Of a DNA stretch of 29,201 nucleotides, positions 15,958-25,021 are shown one piece after another. The notes below the pieces were generated by a model that ran no database searches, had not been told where the DNA came from, and worked only from the letters and a program-made list of their open reading frames with translations. Every line of letters starts with the position of its first letter. The first letter of the stretch is position 1. The DNA is taken from positions 1 to 29,201 of IMG/VR virus record IMGVR_UViG_3300027881_000056; one strand, 5' to 3'. The translations under genes were made by a program, and so were the position numbers. This DNA is from a virus.

Positions 15958-18767
15958 CTTATTCTCCCCACGCCACGGTTCAGATTATTCGAGCCGCGAA
16001 GCTGATTGATAATCTGATCTGAGTTCTTGCGAAGGAAGTCGGCGCCAGTCTGTGTGTCTATAGCCTGAATAGTGATGGCGAAATTATCACCCCCAGACCC
16101 CGTCGTATCGACGCCAAGCTTGCCACCCACGCGAGTCAGGGGCATGATTGCCTCATCTCCCGCTTCCCCGGCGATACCAAACATGGTCGGACCACGAATA
16201 ACATCTCCCTTGGCAAAGGGCTTCACCTGACCGCTGAACGCGCCACCCTTGGCGAATAGGCTACTCGCAAATGATCCCAAAATACTACCGAAACCACCCC
16301 CCCCTGAAGCATCTATAGATGCTATAAGCATCTTTTCGATCTTGATACGAATAAGCTTAACAAGGAATTTGATAGCCGCCTCAGTGATAGCGTTCATCGC
16401 ATCAAGCTGGACATCCTTGAACGACTTGGTGCCAGTGATCAATCCCTTGATACCATCCTCTGCGACGTTGACCATCGTATCACGAACTGTCATCCACATC
16501 TGATTGGCAGCTATACCAGCGGCTGTGGTATTATGCAGGGCTTTTATTTGCTCTTTTTCCAGCCGTTGGGTCATCTCAAGTTCCGCCCCAAGAGCGAGAA
16601 GCTTGGCGTCTGATATTTTAGGATCATTAATCTGCGTCTCGATATCAAGTAGGCGCTCTTTGGTCGCAAGAATGGACTGCTTAAGATCACTACGACGCTG
16701 CGACGCTTCATCACCGCTATCGGTAGACAGGATAGTTTCGAGACCACTGCGCGTGTCCCTCTTAAGCTGGTCTATCTGTGACTTAACCTTCAACTCTGCC
16801 ATGCGTGTCTGTATAGCCAGGATCTTTTCATCGATGACAATTTGTGACCTTGCAAGATTAAGGGCTTTTTCACGCTCTGCAGCATTCCTTGCCAACCTAC
16901 TTCTAGTACCTTCTAGGAGGGTAATCTTAGTCGCATCAAGATCAGATAGTGCAAGCTGGACCTTTAGCTGTTCCTTTAGACGAGCCTCTATATCGCGGAA
17001 GCTTTCTTTAATGCTATTTAGTTTACGATCACCTTCAGAAATACCAACCGTAAGCTTATCAAAATCAGCAAGAACCTTACCAGTTGCATCATTAGCCTTA
17101 GCTAGAGCCTGAGCAAATTTCTCTGCCTTTATAGCCTCAACGTCTTCCTTTACCTTTACAATAAGACCATCAGTCTTTTTAAGCTCACGATTAAGAGCTT
17201 CAAACTGAGCCTGTTCCATGTCGGTTCTACTAGCATTAGCAGCAAGTTTCTCTAACTGCTTACGAGGCCCTTCAAAATCCTTTATATATCCCTTAAGACG
17301 ATTAAGAGATGTCTCTGCGGTCTTAACGAACGGGAATGTGACGGCTCCAGCAAGGGCTGCTGATGTGCGTTCTGACAATTTTTCAAGCTGAGCAAAAGCG
17401 GCAGCGGCGGTTTTACCAAGACCCTCAGCGGCAAGCTTGAAATTTTTATTAGGATTTGCGGCGGCTGCATTGTTTGCAGTTATCTTTTTAATACGGTCTT
17501 CCTGGGCTGTAAAAACTTCGAATATAGACTTCTTCTTAGAGGCTTTTTCTACCTGCTTATCAAGCCCATCGAAAAAATCATTAACGGCACCGTGTGCTCC
17601 TTTAACGGCACCGCTTGCCCTTCCAAAATCTTCGACGAGACTATTACCCACGGTGATACCCGTGATAGACTCAAGAACGCCCTTTAGACCACCAAGCCTA
17701 TCTAATAAGGCATTAATTCCCACAACTATGCCGACAATGGCCCCGGCAGGACCAAACAGGACTAGTCCAATCAATCCCAAGCCACCAATAAGGGAGGCAT
17801 GTTCTCCAATTAGACCAGTAACAAAGTTAGAAAACATTAAGACGGATTTAGCTACCGCAATTACAGCAGTGGCAAGGGCAAGGGCAAATGTAGCCCCTGT
17901 GGCAAAGCCTTTAAAGAACTCATCTACGTCGGACTGGGTTATAGTCCGTATAAAATCTTCAATTACTTCGCCGACCTGCTGAATTATTGCCGTTATACGA
18001 ACTGCAACGTCGGTGTTACCTAAGAAAACATCCGCAATAGCCTTTGAGATCTTACTCTTAGCCCCCTGAATGGAACCAAGAACAGTGTCGCCAAGCTTGG
18101 CAGCAAACCCACCAAAACGAGCCTGCAAGCCCTTGGTAAGAAGAGTGATAAATTCATTTGCACTAATCCTACCCGCCTCGACATCCGTTATAACCTCTGA
18201 AATAGACCGACCACTCTCAGCGGCAAACACTTGCATAGCGACAGGCAGGGCTTCACCGATCTGCTGCCGCAACTCTTCCATCGACAGGACGCCCTTACCA
18301 GCGACCTGTTGTAAGCCGATAGAGAAGCGTTTTAGTTCTTCTGAGGTTCCTCCGAAGGCGGCAATGGCGTCCGCTCCTGCCTCGACCGCTTCAAACGCAA
18401 GTTTGCTTTCAATGCCCGCTGCTCGCAATCGCACAAAGCTGTCGGTGACAGCGTCGATTGTAAACGGACTCGATCCGAATGTTTTGAACAGTTTATCAAA
18501 GGTAGTCCTCGCCTGTTTTGCGCCGCCTTCTACGTTGGCAAGCCTAATGAGCATAAGCTGCAGCTTGCCAGTCGTCTGAACAAGCTGCTTTCCGAAGTTA
18601 ACTAGGACGCCGACAGCAATAAGACCAAGCGCAAGACGCAGACCTTTAAGAGCCTTCGTTGTCTGCTGAGCCTTCCTTCCGGTCTTGTCGAGGTCTTTGT
18701 TTACCTGACCAAGAGCACGACCGGAATTATTCTTGGCATTGACCGTTATGCCAATATTAAAAGCCAT
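15954..18767 (-). CDS. Tail tape measure protein
   Basis: A 937-aa protein, the longest in the tail assembly block, that sets tail length and is released with DNA. The tape-measure core spans roughly residues 70-250, including VLSMEELRQQIGEALPVAMQ. Hydrophobic segments lie at about 44-58 and 290-355, the second long and Gly/Ala/Ile/Leu-rich. A coiled-coil-rich, Lys/Glu/Ala middle follows (about 400-760). The C-terminal GPTMFGIAGEAGDEAIMPLT block is typical of siphophage tape measures. At about 1.5 angstrom per residue, a tail near 140 nm is expected (inference). The ATG shares one base with the TAA that ends the frameshifted chaperone frame, which ties its translation to that product. Confidence 0.95.
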   Translation of the reverse strand: MAFNIGITVNAKNNSGRALGQVNKDLDKTGRKAQQTTKALKGLRLALGLIAVGVLVNFGKQLVQTTGKLQLMLIRLANVEGGAKQARTTFDKLFKTFGSSPFTIDAVTDSFVRLRAAGIESKLAFEAVEAGADAIAAFGGTSEELKRFSIGLQQVAGKGVLSMEELRQQIGEALPVAMQVFAAESGRSISEVITDVEAGRISANEFITLLTKGLQARFGGFAAKLGDTVLGSIQGAKSKISKAIADVFLGNTDVAVRITAIIQQVGEVIEDFIRTITQSDVDEFFKGFATGATFALALATAVIAVAKSVLMFSNFVTGLIGEHASLIGGLGLIGLVLFGPAGAIVGIVVGINALLDRLGGLKGVLESITGITVGNSLVEDFGRASGAVKGAHGAVNDFFDGLDKQVEKASKKKSIFEVFTAQEDRIKKITANNAAAANPNKNFKLAAEGLGKTAAAAFAQLEKLSERTSAALAGAVTFPFVKTAETSLNRLKGYIKDFEGPRKQLEKLAANASRTDMEQAQFEALNRELKKTDGLIVKVKEDVEAIKAEKFAQALAKANDATGKVLADFDKLTVGISEGDRKLNSIKESFRDIEARLKEQLKVQLALSDLDATKITLLEGTRSRLARNAAEREKALNLARSQIVIDEKILAIQTRMAELKVKSQIDQLKRDTRSGLETILSTDSGDEASQRRSDLKQSILATKERLLDIETQINDPKISDAKLLALGAELEMTQRLEKEQIKALHNTTAAGIAANQMWMTVRDTMVNVAEDGIKGLITGTKSFKDVQLDAMNAITEAAIKFLVKLIRIKIEKMLIASIDASGGGGFGSILGSFASSLFAKGGAFSGQVKPFAKGDVIRGPTMFGIAGEAGDEAIMPLTRVGGKLGVDTTGSGGDNFAITIQAIDTQTGADFLRKNSDQIINQLRGSNNLNRGVGRIR

Positions 18768-19419
18768 TATCCCTTACCCTTAGAGATTTTCCGCTGCTCC
18801 TCGGAAATCATCTGGTTCATTGTCCGACAGATGACCTCAAGGCTATACCAAAAGAAGGCATCTTGGCGCATTATAGCGCGTCCGTCAGGGGTTTGGTAGG
18901 CATACCACCCCTGCTCAGACGCGCGATAAATCTTAAAGAACCAAGCTAGATAGAAATGCGCTGTCCGCTGTCTAGTTCTGATGCCCTTAACCAGCTTAGA
19001 ACTTACAGGGTGGGCTCCGAGACGGGCAGCGCGTTCGAGTTTTTTGTGTCGTCATCCGATGGGTTCGAGGCGTCGGCCAGTTTCATCAGCAACTCAGCCG
19101 CCAGGGATAGGAAGTAAGGGAACTCGACCACATCGTTGATGGTGATTTCGACCCCTGCCTCGTTACGGAGATTATTGATGATGACGTACTTGGGGAGAAG
19201 ATGTCCGTTCGTCTTAACGATTGGCTTCAACTCTTTCAGTCCAAGATCTACTTCAACCTGACCTTCGATCCCTGCCTCTGAGAAGGCATCAAGCAGGAAT
19301 AGGAGGTCTTCGACGGTGAGCAGGGTTAGGTCGACGGTGAACTGCTCTGCTTCTGGTAGATCTTTGTTGCCCTTCCACTCGGGGACATAGGTCTCCTGTC
19401 TCGAAAATGAGATCTGCAT
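18767..19419 (-). CDS. Tail assembly chaperone, -1 frameshifted long form (G-T type), 217 aa
   Basis: The first 127 codons are shared with the short chaperone up to the AAC at 19041..19039. A -1 slip there re-reads base 19039 and opens a frame with no stop for 90 codons, beginning LERAARLGAHPVSSK and ending EEQRKISKGKG, to TAA at 18769..18767. That TAA overlaps the tape-measure ATG. I read every codon of this segment. The extension contains aromatic blocks (TAHFYLAWFFKIYRASEQGW and DAFFWYSLEV) and no initiation codon with a ribosome site near its beginning, so it should be expressed only by frameshifting. The arrangement matches lambda G/GT and most siphophage chaperone pairs, which load the tape measure and recruit tube protein. 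Confidence 0.88.
19003..19419 (-). CDS. Tail assembly chaperone, short form (G type), 138 aa
   Basis: A 138-aa protein, acidic and helical in its second half (EFPYFLSLAAELLMKLADAS), lying between the tail tube and tape-measure genes as chaperones do. The start has a clear ribosome site (AAGGAG, about nine bases before ATG 19419). The zero-frame reading ends 11 codons after the slippery site, giving the short tail SNALPVSEPTL. Most ribosomes should make this form; a minority make the 217-aa form. It should bind the tape measure during assembly and be absent from mature virions (family knowledge). Confidence 0.88.
   Translation of the reverse strand: MQISFSRQETYVPEWKGNKDLPEAEQFTVDLTLLTVEDLLFLLDAFSEAGIEGQVEVDLGLKELKPIVKTNGHLLPKYVIINNLRNEAGVEITINDVVEFPYFLSLAAELLMKLADASNPSDDDTKNSNALPVSEPTL
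19039..19045 (-). promoter_or_regulatory. Programmed -1 ribosomal frameshift site A AAA AAC
   Basis: On the minus strand the zero-frame codons ACA AAA AAC contain the heptamer A AAA AAC in the correct X XXY YYZ phase, one of the most efficient bacterial slippery sequences. It is 12 codons before the zero-frame stop. The -1 frame then runs open to the tape-measure start. No strong stimulatory hairpin is obvious immediately downstream. Confidence 0.88.
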
Positions 19420-19429
19420 CGTGTGCTCC

Positions 19430-20512
19430 TTAGTTTTCGTATCCGCTCGTTACGTTCTTAAGTTCGAAGCGGAACATTTCGCCGATGGTATCGTCGTATT
19501 CTGCCTTCGCAGTGAAGCTCGACTGCAGCCTATTAGGACCGCCGATGGGAGTCGACCAAGACAGATATTTCATTGAGGGGATATGGATACGCATCCCGTA
19601 GTAGCCCAGGAAAGCATCGGCATCGAGAGAGGCGATGTTGCCAAGCGTCAGGGCACTGTTGACGTTCTGGATAGTGATACGCATACGCCTCGCCTCGTAG
19701 GCGATGAAGGCGTCGTATTCGGCATGGCTGGCAAACGACAGTGTGCCACTGATGTTCATGCGGCGGAAGTCATTCTGCTGGAACTCGGCGTAGTTCTTCG
19801 TACCGTCGAGCAGGACCACACCCTCATGCGGAGTCTCCAACGACAGGGTAAGCTGCTCGAAGTTGGTGTTGGCCGCGAGATTGGCTGACGTTGTGTCGGT
19901 CGAGACCTCGATAGATGCCATATCCCAAACGAAGGGACGACCACCAGAAGACACCAATGAGTTAATGGCCGCGATGCGCTCGATCCGACGAACCGTACGA
20001 GACATTGCCGTGGCAGTCGCACCAACAAGCTGTCCAGCCTGAATATCGAATTCCAGACCTGTCAGGATAGAGCCATCGAACATAAACGCCGATCCGAGAT
20101 CCCGATATACCATGATGCCATAGGGCTCAAGGAAAGAAGTCGGAGCGAAGGCGGTCTGCCGGGGAACAAAGACATGAGAGAAATAGGGCTTACCAGCTTC
20201 CGTGGTCGAGTTAGCCCCAGTCGAAGCGGCGTCAGTCACCAGCGTACCGACACCAGCACCCACGGCAGCGTTGAGGAACGCGCCGATGGCATTAGGGTTC
20301 GGCTCCATAACGATGTCACCACCACCGAAATCAATACCCTTATGGGACGGGGGAGCATCACGCCGGCCTGTAATCGAACCCTCTTCAAGCTCCTCCAGCG
20401 TATGTTCCATACTCTCGGATACAAAGTTCGTCCAAAGGTTCGCAGAGTTGACTTGGTTGCCAATCGACGTGACCTTTATGAGAGCAACCTGACCGCCTGT
20501 GCCGGATGCCAT
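19430..20512 (-). CDS. Major tail tube protein
   Basis: A 360-aa protein with the features of siphophage tail tube proteins (Phage_tube_2-like). The N-terminal ESMEHTLEELEEGSITGRRD is followed by KGIDFGGGDIVMEPNPNAIG, where a conserved G-x-I/V-x-M-x-P-N pattern introduces the beta barrel. Later LGNIASLDADAFLGYYGMRI leads to a C-terminal tube-fold strand set. It stacks as hexameric rings to form the tail tube. It has a strong ribosome site (TAAGGAG) before ATG 20512. It lies between tail terminator and chaperone genes, as expected. At 360 aa it may carry an extra surface domain compared with minimal tube proteins. Confidence 0.88.
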   Translation of the reverse strand: MASGTGGQVALIKVTSIGNQVNSANLWTNFVSESMEHTLEELEEGSITGRRDAPPSHKGIDFGGGDIVMEPNPNAIGAFLNAAVGAGVGTLVTDAASTGANSTTEAGKPYFSHVFVPRQTAFAPTSFLEPYGIMVYRDLGSAFMFDGSILTGLEFDIQAGQLVGATATAMSRTVRRIERIAAINSLVSSGGRPFVWDMASIEVSTDTTSANLAANTNFEQLTLSLETPHEGVVLLDGTKNYAEFQQNDFRRMNISGTLSFASHAEYDAFIAYEARRMRITIQNVNSALTLGNIASLDADAFLGYYGMRIHIPSMKYLSWSTPIGGPNRLQSSFTAKAEYDDTIGEMFRFELKNVTSGYEN

Positions 20513-20525
20513 TTCCTAGTTCTCC

Positions 20526-20951
20526 TTAGTCGACAAATACAATCACGTCCACTTGGAACGTAGCGAGAGCCATGAACGCGCCTGTGTCATTGTCCTTGGC
20601 ATTTGCGAACTGTGTTTCGCCTAGCATCGACGTCTCAAGATCCGTGTCGAACCTGGGGTTCGCCTTGACGGTTTCCTGGGACAGCTTAACCAGACCATTT
20701 CGAATTGTAGCGGCTTCCTTGTGTGAAGACAAGTCCAACGACTGTACGGTGACTAAGTATGACGCAGTGACAACATAGTCATTTCCTGCCCTAACCTCTG
20801 GATCAGCACGCAGGAGGACTATATCTCCATATGGCATATTGGCGAAGTTCTCGTCGCGCTCGTCTCCCTCATACCGAACCATCTTGAAATCGGTCACGTT
20901 GTTCTCGATCAGGGTTCGTAGGCTCTCGCCTATGCCATCATAGTCAATCAT
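20526..20951 (-). CDS. Tail terminator / tail completion protein
   Basis: A 141-aa protein with the size, order and beta/alpha pattern of siphophage tail terminators (lambda gpU group). It has an N-terminal helix (MIDYDGIGESLRTLIENNV), a central beta strand run (DYVVTASYLVTVQSLD) and a C-terminal strand (FMALATFQVDVIVFVD). Such proteins cap the tail and join it to the head. ATG is coupled to the upstream neck gene (ATGA), and it directly precedes the tail tube gene. No catalytic motif is expected or seen. The call rests mainly on position and secondary-structure pattern. Confidence 0.72.
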   Translation of the reverse strand: MIDYDGIGESLRTLIENNVTDFKMVRYEGDERDENFANMPYGDIVLLRADPEVRAGNDYVVTASYLVTVQSLDLSSHKEAATIRNGLVKLSQETVKANPRFDTDLETSMLGETQFANAKDNDTGAFMALATFQVDVIVFVD

Positions 20952-21475
20952 CGCCTTACCCTTTGTACGATCTTACGAACCCAAGCTTCAGCCTCGTTCT
21001 CTATAATAGCAAGAGCCTCTGACTCAGTAGAGAATACGCGACGAGCAGGGACTACGCTTGGCTTTGCGCCACGGATTGTAATGCTATTGCCCTGAATATT
21101 CCTTAATGCGGTGGGGTTTTTAAGAGGAATAGTAACCGTCTTACCTGTGAAGCCGGGCGTTACAAACCCCCTCTCGTGCATGGTGATGTCCCAGCCGGTG
21201 GCTGTATGCCCTATAATAAGCCTGGATCCGATCATCTGGAAGCTGATATTCTTCCTCTCTGTGATCAGGGCCTTGCGGCGCCCCGTCCTGGCGCGTGTCC
21301 ACTTCGACAGCTTATCGTAGGCCCCGTTGTCCTGAGTGGTGATACGCTTCCTAGCATCATCACGTAGGGAACGACCGATCCTATTGAACAAGGGATTGGT
21401 TTTACTCAGCGCACGCTTCAGCTTCCTCATCCCCGCCTTTGTTTCAGGGACGCCAGTGATGACTATTGTGGTCAT
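20948..21475 (-). CDS. Neck / tail completion protein (HK97 gp10-like)
   Basis: A 175-aa basic protein. Features typical of HK97 gp10/virion-morphogenesis proteins are the N-terminal MRKLKRALSKTNPLFNRIGR helix, a DDARKRITTQ segment, the central HERGF (residues about 95-99) and a C-terminal helix ending in KIVQRVRR. These proteins form part of the neck where head and tail join. Both ends are linked by ATGA overlaps to the connector upstream and the tail terminator downstream, the usual order. The exact family is inferred. Confidence 0.78.
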   Translation of the reverse strand: MTTIVITGVPETKAGMRKLKRALSKTNPLFNRIGRSLRDDARKRITTQDNGAYDKLSKWTRARTGRRKALITERKNISFQMIGSRLIIGHTATGWDITMHERGFVTPGFTGKTVTIPLKNPTALRNIQGNSITIRGAKPSVVPARRVFSTESEALAIIENEAEAWVRKIVQRVRR

Positions 21476-21981
21476 ACCGGACAGCCATCCGTTCCCAGCG
21501 GACCATCACCAGAGCGATCATCCCTCTCCTGCGTGACATAGTCTCGGTCAACCGCTTGATCCAGCGGATCGAGAACGGGAGAAAAGACAGGGTGATAGCT
21601 GCCGGTGCTGGACCAAGCCTCGCTGTCCCCCGATGTAACCTGTGTGGTTCCACTGGCGACCAGAAGCATCTCACCCGTAGTCAACTTTGTAAGGTATCCC
21701 TCGGCCCTATTGTACCGTCCCTGCATAAAGTCTGGGATTGCACCAAGCTTTTCAAACATCATATTGCTGATAGCGAGATCGGCTGCGATCATGGTAATTA
21801 AAGGCTCGGTCGTCACAGGGACGACATATCGCGCAGCCAAGAACGCATTCATAAATCCCTCTGCATCAGAGATGAATATGGAGGCCACGTCATCGCTGGT
21901 TACATCAAGGGAGCCCGCACCCACCATAGAACCGATGGGCTTGTACCGGGCGAACACGTCCGTGATAGTTGCATAAGCCAT
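21472..21981 (-). CDS. Head-tail connector (DUF1320 / Mu gp36-like)
   Basis: A 169-aa mostly helical protein. YATITDVFARYKPI at the start, ADLAISNMMFEKLGAIPDFM and RYNRAEGYLTKLTTGEMLL in the middle match the pattern of DUF1320 adaptor proteins. These bind under the portal as a dodecameric ring and complete the head. It begins by TAATG overlap with the stop of the 992-aa enzyme gene, so it is translated from the transcript that starts at the promoter near 25049. The gp10-like neck gene follows. Confidence 0.82.
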   Translation of the reverse strand: MAYATITDVFARYKPIGSMVGAGSLDVTSDDVASIFISDAEGFMNAFLAARYVVPVTTEPLITMIAADLAISNMMFEKLGAIPDFMQGRYNRAEGYLTKLTTGEMLLVASGTTQVTSGDSEAWSSTGSYHPVFSPVLDPLDQAVDRDYVTQERDDRSGDGPLGTDGCPV

Positions 21982-24959
21982 TAGTAATACTTGCTCCCTC
22001 TGCGCTTGAACTCGGGGTCAAGGATCTGCTTGAGCACACGAGCGATTTCGTCAGTGCTGGTGAATAGACCCTCAAGCTCGCAATTACGATCATCAAGGAC
22101 TAAGCCCAACTTAATCGGTGTGCCCACGCCAAGGAGCTTACGCGCCTCTCCGAGATACTGGATAGCCTGAAATGTCCCAGTCCCGAATGTCGCCATAGCT
22201 CTCCAATTATCATTGTAGTATGTCTCAGCCTCTTTCGCCAGAGTAAGAGCGTTCCCCATGTCGTTCTGCTGTTGACACCAGCGCATCCTATGGATGATGT
22301 CGCGGAACCACAGGTACTTACCGAGTTTACGGTCAGGGTTTGTTTCGTGGTCCCACACTAGGAAAGGGAAGTTACGATTGAACCGCGACCGCCGAACATC
22401 CTCGTTGACGTAGCCGGTATGTCCTAGATCGACATCGGAGATCATGAAGCATGTACCGGGGCCACCAGACGGTAGCTCGAAGTGCTCATGGATGTGACCG
22501 ACAGCACGGTAGCCACGATCAGTCCTGAACAAGCGAGCAGGGCGATCAATCTGGATCGGCGCCCCACGCGGCTGTACCGTGAAGTGATGCTGTGGGATTA
22601 GGTAAGCGTCGAGCGCATTATTGCGAAGGTAAGATCCGATCTTACCAGACAGATATTCATCGGTATCCATCCACAATACCCAATCAAACCAATCGGATAG
22701 ATCCTTAATGCTGTCGTTCCTTGCCATGCCAAACGAATAACCTGGGGTCCATTCTTCATTCTCTTTGAACGCGGACTCGATAGCAGGGACATCAATAATA
22801 CGATATTGCATGTGAGGATGATCGTTAAAGAACTGCTCGATCAACTGTCGCGTCCTGTCCGTGCTCGGACCCATAGCAAACTGGACAAACTGTACCTGTC
22901 GGTCGAGACTGTGCAGCATATGCAGGATAGTGTCTTCGTCATTCATGCAGATCGCAGCGACGGCACAGGTCTGCCGAGAGTGAGCAGACTTAGCTTTCTT
23001 CAATGCATTCAATGGCTTAATAGGCTTATGGTCGGCTATGAACGTATAGAACAAGTTGCCTACAGGACGTCCATCAGACTCGTCGGTCCCTGCGGTAAGA
23101 GACATCATTTCTATACCGGGTTTCTTTCCGAACATCTCCCGCGCTGCGGCCTTATCCAGATGCCATATATGATTGCGCCACTCCCACTCTTCGGGCTTAA
23201 CGGCGAATGTCATAGGCTCCCATGCACCTATAGGGGTGGTGATAACAACCCTACCACCCTCTTTTACGAGACCCTCAACACCGGTTGCGACTGTCCACGG
23301 CTCTTTACAATGCTCCAATACCTCGACACAGATGACAAAATCTGCAGGGCCGTCAAGTTTGTTTATCACATATGCTGGTTCATGAGCCACAAATGCCTTT
23401 AGGTTCACTGTGTTGAAGTCAACCTCCATTTGATTGACCATGTCGACATTCTGCTGAACCTGATCAAACGCAAGGAAGTTACGATCAGGGAAGTCTACGG
23501 CCAGGGGACCAGAGATATGGCCCTCGCCGCAACCGTACTCAACAATGGTGTCGCCGGGATTAGTAGACTTCTCAACAGCTTCCTTGATCATGGAGTACCG
23601 CTGAGAGTGACGACCATAGTCGACGCCGTAATTGATATCGGGCTTCTTGAACTCATAGAACCTCTTGTAGTAGGACGCCAAGCTCTCGAACTTGGGATCT
23701 TCTTCGTCGAGAATAAACGGATAGAATTCCTCGATCTGACGTGCGAGTTCAAGTGACGGAGGATCAAGTTGCTCCTGATCAGTCAGGAAGGCGTAAGCAG
23801 GGATGACGTCTCCGTCCTGCACCAGTGACCACGCGCGAGAGAATACCTTGGGCTCTGCCGGCTTCGCCAGCTTGAGGACTTGCTTGCACGCGGTGTCCCA
23901 TGTGAGATCGGTGCGCTCAAACATTTCGCTCGTGGCGCTATCGATAACAAGAGACATTCCCATTGCTTCTTTGAAGAACCTAGCGAATAGAGCACACCAT
24001 TCTGGAGATCCCTTTTCCGGTTCGATAATCGGACCCTGGACGTGACCACCAGACAACCATTCCTCGAAATATATGCCGGCATAATCAAGGGTCTCAGGGA
24101 GAGCACCAATCCTAGTAGTAAGGAACGGAGTACCAACGCTGATGCACTCACGCGCCAAGATGCACGACGTCTCCTCGAATTGTGTCGGGTAGATGTATGC
24201 CGCGCTGTCCGCGAGAAGCTGTCGCATCTCCTGTTGTGTCAAAGACCCCACGACCTCAACATTCGGAAGCTCCGCAATGCGAGCGAAGATCCACTGATAG
24301 AATTCCTTCATATCCTCTGGGAAGTGATCGTACATCGCTACCTTGAGATTGAATTCAGGAAGATTCTCCATGACGCCCCCCTCCTTAATCAAATTCTCAA
24401 GGCCGCGCTCGGGACGGGACGCATATACGAGTTGGGTCTCTGATCGAGGAGCAGGGATTGTCTCGATCTCTACGATACCATTGGTCACCACCTTGATAAA
24501 CTTGCGAGGATATCCTGTGACCTTATGGATCTGATCAGCGTGGAACTTTGATACCGCCCACAGTTCATCGACAGTCCAGTTTATCTGGTCCATTGCTGTC
24601 TGCATACCACGATGGGTGGCAAGGTCATGACACCAAAGAACTTTCTTCTTAGCGGCGCAGGGGAGGGCCACAAGGCGAGGATCGCGAGAAGCTATCAGGA
24701 GGTCACATTGTGTATTCGTTATGAAATTCTGATAGTTGTTTATATGGACATATCGAATGCCATCTTCGCTCTCTTCGCCATTATGGATGAAGTCTGGCTC
24801 ACCCTCTGCCGGCAGAGTGCAGAATACTGTGACTAAATGCCCCTTGGCCTTGAGCTTCTTTGCGAGCATGAGGACGGCAGTTTCGGAACCGCCAAGAGAT
24901 TTATGGGCCAACGTATCTGGACCAAAAGGCATTCCGCCTGCGGCGAGAACGATTTCCAT
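21981..24959 (-). CDS. Three-domain GT4 glycosyltransferase - SAM methyltransferase - GT2 glycosyltransferase
   Basis: A 992-aa fusion. Residues 1-365 form a GT-B glycosyltransferase: GGSE (23-26) in the N-terminal donor loop region, and FEETSCILARE (261-271), the E-x7-E nucleotide-sugar motif of GT4 enzymes, then VGTPFLTTRIGALPE. Residues 440-640 form a class I SAM methyltransferase: motif I VEYGCGEGH (473-481), acidic Asp499 in LAFDQ, and VEVLEH (545-550). Residues 664-985 form a GT-A, GT2-type transferase: CMNDEDTI, GPSTDRT (697-703) and the metal-binding DTD in WMDTDEYL (763-770). One polypeptide could build and methylate a glycan. It sits between capsid and connector genes with its own promoter and leader. 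Virion glycosylation is one reading; modification of a host surface glycan is another. ATG 24959 has GGGG in a small hairpin loop as ribosome site. Confidence 0.92.
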   Translation of the reverse strand: MEIVLAAGGMPFGPDTLAHKSLGGSETAVLMLAKKLKAKGHLVTVFCTLPAEGEPDFIHNGEESEDGIRYVHINNYQNFITNTQCDLLIASRDPRLVALPCAAKKKVLWCHDLATHRGMQTAMDQINWTVDELWAVSKFHADQIHKVTGYPRKFIKVVTNGIVEIETIPAPRSETQLVYASRPERGLENLIKEGGVMENLPEFNLKVAMYDHFPEDMKEFYQWIFARIAELPNVEVVGSLTQQEMRQLLADSAAYIYPTQFEETSCILARECISVGTPFLTTRIGALPETLDYAGIYFEEWLSGGHVQGPIIEPEKGSPEWCALFARFFKEAMGMSLVIDSATSEMFERTDLTWDTACKQVLKLAKPAEPKVFSRAWSLVQDGDVIPAYAFLTDQEQLDPPSLELARQIEEFYPFILDEEDPKFESLASYYKRFYEFKKPDINYGVDYGRHSQRYSMIKEAVEKSTNPGDTIVEYGCGEGHISGPLAVDFPDRNFLAFDQVQQNVDMVNQMEVDFNTVNLKAFVAHEPAYVINKLDGPADFVICVEVLEHCKEPWTVATGVEGLVKEGGRVVITTPIGAWEPMTFAVKPEEWEWRNHIWHLDKAAAREMFGKKPGIEMMSLTAGTDESDGRPVGNLFYTFIADHKPIKPLNALKKAKSAHSRQTCAVAAICMNDEDTILHMLHSLDRQVQFVQFAMGPSTDRTRQLIEQFFNDHPHMQYRIIDVPAIESAFKENEEWTPGYSFGMARNDSIKDLSDWFDWVLWMDTDEYLSGKIGSYLRNNALDAYLIPQHHFTVQPRGAPIQIDRPARLFRTDRGYRAVGHIHEHFELPSGGPGTCFMISDVDLGHTGYVNEDVRRSRFNRNFPFLVWDHETNPDRKLGKYLWFRDIIHRMRWCQQQNDMGNALTLAKEAETYYNDNWRAMATFGTGTFQAIQYLGEARKLLGVGTPIKLGLVLDDRNCELEGLFTSTDEIARVLKQILDPEFKRRGSKYY

Positions 24960-24960
24960 T

Positions 24961-24981
24961 GTGTACCCCTACACTTAAGTG
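24961..24981 (-). promoter_or_regulatory. Overlapping palindromes at the ribosome binding site of the glycosyltransferase fusion
   Basis: Two short inverted repeats overlap here. CACTTAAGTG (24972-24981) is a perfect 10-base palindrome. GTGTA-GGGG-TACAC (24974-24961 on the minus strand) puts the Shine-Dalgarno GGGG in the loop, two bases before the ATG. They could act as a protein operator or as an RNA switch controlling translation; this is inference. Confidence 0.45.
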
Positions 24982-24984
24982 GTT

Positions 24985-25021
24985 GGTGGCGGGACGCCGG
25001 GGCACGAAACATCCCGCCACC
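24985..25021 (-). promoter_or_regulatory. Strong leader hairpin upstream of the glycosyltransferase fusion
   Basis: A perfect 10-bp GC-rich stem (GGTGGCGGGA with TCCCGCCACC) and a 17-base loop lie between the promoter and the coding start. No T-run follows, so it is not a typical terminator. It would stabilise the 5' end of the mRNA or serve as a regulatory RNA element. Confidence 0.6.
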
